A DNA stretch of 64,000 bases from Beta vulgaris subsp. vulgaris. Lineage: Eukaryota; Streptophyta; Magnoliopsida; Caryophyllales; Amaranthaceae. The DNA lies in assembly GCF_026745355.1 (NCBI RefSeq), contig NC_079206.1, positions 17,403,582 to 17,467,581 on the forward strand. The letters run 5' to 3'. Below the pieces are notes generated by a model that saw nothing but the letters and a program-made list of their open reading frames with translations, was not told the origin of the DNA and ran no database searches. The first letter of the stretch is position 1. Each line of letters opens with the position of its first letter. The position numbers and the translations under genes are program-made. Shown one piece after another: positions 59,528 to 64,000 of this stretch.

Positions 59528-60007
59528 TTGGATGGAAAGATAAGAGAAGAACTGGATAAAGTTAAAAGAGACTTAGAGATCTCCCGAAAAAGAAGTAGTG
59601 ATTTGAATACCTCAGTTAAACATTTGGAATCACAACTTTCTATTGCTCGAAAGATGCACGAAAAATGGACTAATGGGATGAATGCTCTAAATTACTTAAC
59701 TTGCACCACAAACAACATGAACAAAACTGGATTAGGATATACTGACCAGCAACCCAGTGCCAGGCTCAGTGCCAGAACCTTCGAAAGAGACTTTCGAAAG
59801 AGAAAATACGTGGGCCTTCCTGAATATCTAATTTGCAATTTTTGTGGAAATAATGGTCATCTAATTGACGACTGCAACAAAAAGAAAAATCGAATTGCAA
59901 AGAATATCAAACGTGTTACTCAAATCTGGGTTAGGAAAGACATACTTGATGCTCAGCGTAAGAAAAAGGGACCCAAACAAATCTGGGTTCCTAAAACTAA
60001 CAAGTGA

Positions 60008-60150
60008 TTCTTTTGCAGGCAAAGTGAGAGGAAGCAGCCTATAGTATCTTGACAAAGGTTGCTCAAGACATATGACTAGTGATAAATCTCAATTCCTCTC
60101 ACTAGTAGCCTACCATGGGGTGTGTTATATTTGGCAATAAAAAAAAGGGA
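60008..60150 (+). pseudogene. Sirevirus protease remnant
   Basis: Translation gives YLDKGCSRHMTSDKSQFLSL and then VAYHG before the reading frame fails. The usual form is YLDSGCSRHMTGDKSQF, so the catalytic Asp-Ser-Gly has become Asp-Lys-Gly. A stop precedes it. This marks the last recognisable part of pol. Confidence 0.8.
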
Positions 60151-61696
60151 TAAATTGGTATTTGAAATGTCGGCAAATCTTTAACAACTCCATAGAGAAT
60201 GTGATGGTGGTAAGTGGTTTGAAAAGTAATTATGTGATCAAGGTAATTATGTTGAATGTCATGCATGAATCTTTTACAAGATAACTCGTGGCTTTGGGAT
60301 TAATTTCTGGAAATTAGTTGAATATTATGCCTATTGTCCTCCTTTGAATATGTTAATTAGAGTGTTATTGATGCATGTCTTGGTGAAGCTTTGTGAGTAA
60401 AGGTCCACTTGATATAAAAGGACTCGTAATGGTCTAATGATGCTGTCCTAATGTCATGATCCTAAGTTGCCGAACTAATAAGCTATATGATCCTAAGTTG
60501 CCGAATTTTTGAGCTATGAAATGCAAATTCTTTCTCCTATAGCGAGCTTGATTTTTAGCCCAATATTCTGATTTCTATTCATGAATTTGACATTTGTGCC
60601 TCATCATTTTTTCTTTCATATATCTCACCTTATCTTCATTTCCCTATTATTATCCTTCTTTTCTTCACACATTCATCCAAAGTTCTACAAGTGCTTTTAA
60701 TCTTGATTCATGGTATATGGAGCATAGACATATTGATAAGATGGTGAAAGAAGAAGACGCATTAGTTAAGGGGGAACATGAAAAGGTTGGAAGAAACACT
60801 AATGCTTGAAAGAATGAAAGTACTGTTTCATACTGTGCGGGGCACAGTGCCATGAGATGTATCTAGAAGAAAATGAGGTTCGAATTAACTTATTTCACCT
60901 TTGATATCTTATTGATTGACTCTAGTAATATTGTATGGTCTGACTCTCTTTAAAAAAAAAAAAAAAAAAAAGAGAGAGAGAAGAAAAGAAAAGAAGAGTA
61001 AGACACTTGTGTTAGATAAATCTTAGAGTTCAATTTCTAGATGGAAAAAAAAATATTATCAAAGGTTTAAAATCATTATTTTGGATTCCGTATATCCGAA
61101 GATTAGTTATATTTGAAAGGAAATAGATTGTTCAGTGGCACAGTGGCACACACAGTGCCACAGTGAAGAAAGTCTTAGATGTTTATTTGCGAAAGTTGAA
61201 AATATGAAAAAGGGTTTAAGCACTTGTTGATCCAATTGCCATTTCAAATCTTTAAGCTTGCATTACCTATCTCCATCTTACATTCTTAGCTACTAACCAT
61301 GATCCTTCATGATTATTTCTTGCTTCTTAATTCGGATTGTGAGTTGGATTATTTTTGCTTAATGACTTCGGATTGTGAGTTGGATTATGACATAGCACCA
61401 GCATCCTTAGTATTTATTGCTTGAGCTAATTGAAGTATTTTACTGACTATATCTTACTTTGTCTTGCTAAACATGTTGATGCTCTCCTTTTTGATAATGT
61501 CAAAAGGGGGAAGATGGGTATAATACTTAGACTATTGAATGAAATTATCTTGGTTACCAAGTTACTTGTGAAAATGTATATGAAAGATATTATGTTACTT
61601 TCCCTTATGTGATTAATGATGCATACTTTGAGGGGGAACAAGTGATTATTTTACAATATTATATTTATGGTTTGTCATCATCAAAAAGGGGGAATT
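60151..61696 (+). other. 3' non-coding part of the Sirevirus element with several polypurine tracts
   Basis: No integrase, reverse transcriptase or RNase H text is present. AAAAGGGGGAA-like tracts occur near 60,768, 61,502, 61,629 and 61,685; the last directly precedes the 3' LTR and is the priming tract. The CAGTGCC motif recurs at 60,841 and 61,133-61,164. A poly-A/AG run is at 60,952-60,995. Confidence 0.7.
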
Positions 61697-63035
61697 TGTT
61701 GTGCATGTACATGTTATGTTTTATGCACATATTATGTTTTGATGATGAAAATTAATATAATATATTTTAGTATGAAAGTATGTAACAGTTGCAACAGATG
61801 CATGAAGAAAGGAATTAATAAATGAAGACTTTGAAGAAAAGAAGAATCAAGATTGAAGTCAAGTTTATATGTTCCTTAGAATAGTTACTTTGGATTAAAA
61901 TGTAATACGCTCTAATTGGTGATATGCTATGTGCTAAATATAGAAATATAAATTAGTTATAATTATTATTTTCTTGAGTTAAGAAAATAAATAATTGTAT
62001 TAAATATATATATCTATATAAAAAGGAAATAGTTTTCGAAATAGAAATAAAAGATTAGGAAAACGTGTTTTTAGAAAAAGAATTTTAAAACGTGTTATAA
62101 AAGAATTTTATAAAAACGAGTTTTAGAAAAAGATTTATTAAAACGTGTTATAAAGTAATTTTGAAAAAACGTGTTTTAAAATATTTTAGAAAAAGATTTT
62201 TCAAAAACGTGTTTTTAAAACGTGTTTTGAAAAGATTTTTTACTAAAGATTTTTAGAAAAAGATTTTTTATAAAACCGAGATTTTCTAAATCAGATTTTA
62301 TTTTGGAAAATCCTTTTTGAGTTGAAAAGAAAATCTGTTATGGAAAACATATCTTTTTGAGACTAAAGATAAAGATGGAAAAAGATAAAGTTTGATTTTC
62401 TAAAAGAGAATTAAATCCCTTGAATTAAGGAATTAAAAGATATCTTTTGGAAGGATGGTCGTCCTATCCATGTTCTATAAAAGGGATTTATAATTCACTT
62501 TTAGATCTTACGTTTTCAGAGAGAAAAATCGAGTCTATTAAAAGCTGAAAACTATTTCCTCCGGCACTGAGCATAGCACTGAGCGAGTCAGATTTAAGTT
62601 ACTATTTTACAATTGTAATTGACCTCTATTTGCTTGACTAAGAAACACATCATTGAGGATCGTTCTTTCTTTGTAACTTTAACATTATAGAGAGTGTCAA
62701 CACTTAGAGTTAAGTGTTGGGAGTCATTACTAGGGTTAGTAGTAAGGGGAATCTTATTGTATCAAGAGTTTGATATTTTAGGATTCAAAGAAATAAAGAG
62801 TTTTGTTTCTTGTGGACGTAGATCTCAGAGGTGAGATTGAACCACGTTATATCCTGTGTTTGCGTATCAAATCTCACATCTTTTAATTTATTATTTGCAA
62901 AAACTCAAATAAGCGATTTACGAGTGTTTGGCACAGTGCCAGGCACTGAGCCATAAAAGGATTTTTGCGAAAATCGATTAGATTTCACCACTCAATTCAA
63001 CCCCCCCTTCTTGAGTGTCACCTTGGGTTCCAACA
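61697..63035 (+). repeat. 3' LTR of the Sirevirus element
   Basis: 1,339 bp, about 90-95% identical to the 5' LTR by eye. Many differences are one-base changes in run length; the 43-bp duplication of the 5' LTR is absent. A TATA box is at 62,476-62,483. Confidence 0.95.
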
Positions 63036-63097
63036 CTTTTCAATGCAAAAAATAGAGTCTTATATTTGATTTGTTTTTTGATTGTTTGAGTAGCAAA

Positions 63098-64000
63098 ATG
63101 CTTGATGTAAATGAACTCCCATCCAATGAAGAAATGGTTGCTTTCATGGGGGAAGATATATCTGATATTGTTGTACAAAATGGAGAAATGAATGCGGAGA
63201 ATAATACAAGACACACTTTCACTCATATGCAACTACTAGACAATGAAGAGGAAACTATACCTGAACAATTAAACCTTGAACCATTTGTGGGTCAAACATT
63301 CCAAAGTGAAGAAGAAGCACATGTGTTCTATGATAATTATGCACGTCTTCGTGGTTTTAGCATTAAAAGGGATCGAACCAAAAAAAGGATGGCATGATTG
63401 TAAGGCATGATTTCTACTGCCACCATAGTCAAACTCAACCGTTAAAGAATCTTGACTCGAATAAGGAACAAAGAAATAGAATTTCAACTAAATGTAATTG
63501 TAATGCTCACTTGCGTGTTAAATTAAGGAGAATAAATGAAATATTTTCTGAAGAGTGGCATGTAACTACATTTTCACAAGAGCATAATCATCCTCTGTTA
63601 TCTCGATCACAAGTGTGGTTCCTTCCAACTAATAGAATGATTTCTCAAGAAGATGAAAAGTGTATTCTTCTACTTAAGGAAGCAGGTCTTGTAGTGAGAA
63701 AAAGTATTCACGTCCTTGAGCTTGAGAAAGACGTTGAGCATGAAGAGCTTCCGTTTCTTGAAAAATATATACGCAATCTTTTTACTAGAGTTAAAAAATC
63801 GGTTTCCGTAGATGATGTTACCAACTTACTAGAATATTTCAAATCTTGCAAAGAAGAGAATTCTAATTTCCACTATGTTGTTAAGGTTGATCATGAAAGG
63901 AAGTTGGAGCACTTACTTTGGTGTCCAGCTCAATCCATTGAGTATTATGATAAATATGGAAACGTCGTGGTCTTCGATACTACTTATAAGGTAAACGTAT
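63098..64000 (+). CDS. FAR1-related sequence (FRS) protein, N-terminal part, one frameshift, runs off the window
   Basis: It starts MLDVNELPSNEEMVAFMGED at 63,098. The FAR1 DNA-binding domain begins at FVGQTFQSEEEAHVFYDNYA and continues through DGMIVRHDFYCHH, KCNCNAHLRV and the final FSQEHNHPL zinc ligands. An A7 run at 63,380-63,386 puts the two halves in different frames; eight A would restore the expected KKDGMIVR text. After the break the frame stays open for over 600 bases and reaches VVFDTTYK, the start of the MULE transposase-derived domain. FRS proteins are domesticated Mutator-like transposases that act as transcription factors, as FHY3 and FAR1 do in light signalling. It could be a gene with an assembly error, or a young pseudogene. 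The Sirevirus LTR ends 62 bp before the ATG. Confidence 0.82.

Larger units (their letters stand above)
55690..60007 (+). pseudogene. Sirevirus gag, interrupted by two insertions and a frameshift
   Basis: It starts MNKQDDYRDRYSKCLVFNGK at 55,690 (the earlier ATG at 55,615 lies in the LTR). The first segment is the UBN2/copia gag domain (WWKTRMRIYIQ, ACTTAKEIWDTLELAHEG). One extra A in the run at 56,500-56,503 shifts the frame just before the first knuckle, CFKCGEFDHRIKEC. A solo LTR splits the codons of GDSD/SDED at 56,684-58,476. The coiled-coil region follows (DEKDIEINTLKHEKTLVDNL), broken by the palindrome-rich insertion at 59,071-59,527. The last part holds the second knuckle CNFCGNNGHLIDDC and ends KQIWVPKTNK. 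The product of an intact copy would form virus-like particles. Confidence 0.85.
54232..63035 (+). mobile_element. Sirevirus-type copia element, pol-deleted, CTTTT target duplication
   Basis: Two LTRs (54,232-55,635 and 61,697-63,035) start TGTTGTGCATG and end TTCCAACA, flanked by CTTTT (54,227-54,231 and 63,036-63,040). The primer site TGGTATCAGAGC matches initiator tRNA-Met. Gag has two CCHC knuckles separated by a coiled coil, followed by a protease of the WYLDSGCSRHMT type and several AAAGGGGGA polypurine tracts. These are Sirevirus traits. Integrase, reverse transcriptase and RNase H are absent, so it could only move with help. Two later elements interrupt gag. Confidence 0.93.

Noticed and set aside
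54232..63035. An envelope-like gene in the Sirevirus element
   Set aside because: Some Sireviruses have one after pol, but no long open frame or membrane segment is present in 60,151-61,696.
1..64000. CRISPR array, bacterial operons, phage or plasmid features
   Set aside because: The sequence is plant nuclear DNA; no regularly spaced repeats with unique spacers or prokaryotic gene layout exist.

Overview
The window is plant nuclear DNA, almost certainly from a dicot. It holds genes with plant-type introns, plant-only families (an ATL RING-H2 protein, a subgroup Ia bHLH and a FAR1-related protein) and a very dense load of plant transposons: Stowaway-like MITEs, copia and gypsy elements, and L1-type LINEs. 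Some repeats look like those I know from Caryophyllales, but I cannot fix the species.

Layout. Positions 1-9,400 are intergenic: two Stowaway-like MITEs and a decayed minus-strand copia element whose 3' end is split by a solo LTR with a CCTAC target duplication. Positions 9,586-15,291 hold a decayed plus-strand LINE with an RNase H domain. Positions 15,581-19,657 hold three MITEs nested inside each other, then a foldback element that has captured the 5' end of a 40S ribosomal protein S3 gene. Positions 20,260-22,000 hold more MITEs and a tRNA-derived SINE.

Host genes. (1) An ATL-type RING-H2 E3 ligase, plus strand, 22,829-23,944, single exon. (2) A three-exon bHLH transcription factor, minus strand, 24,858-27,749, convergent with the ATL gene. 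(3) A 16-coding-exon PIG-W/GWT1 gene (GPI-anchor inositol acyltransferase), minus strand, 30,153-50,777. I rebuilt it exon by exon; every splice phase agrees and it encodes 472 residues. Its introns are swollen by repeats, including a 4.7-kb LINE inserted into a MITE in intron 10 with a perfect 16-bp target duplication. (4) The start of a FAR1-related (FRS) gene, plus strand, from 63,098 to the window edge, with one frameshift in an A run.

Positions 54,232-63,035 are one Sirevirus-type copia element with both LTRs, a tRNA-Met primer site and a CTTTT target duplication. Almost all of pol is missing, and gag is broken by a solo LTR (CGGAT duplication) and by a roughly 450-bp palindrome-rich insertion. 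A short motif built from CAGTGCC/GGCACTG recurs about ten times across it, in coding and non-coding parts. The element lies 62 bp upstream of the FRS start codon, perhaps inside a 5'-UTR intron.

The four host genes are not functionally linked as far as I can see. The main interest is the layered transposon history, the gene-fragment capture and the dispersed repeats sitting in PIG-W introns.
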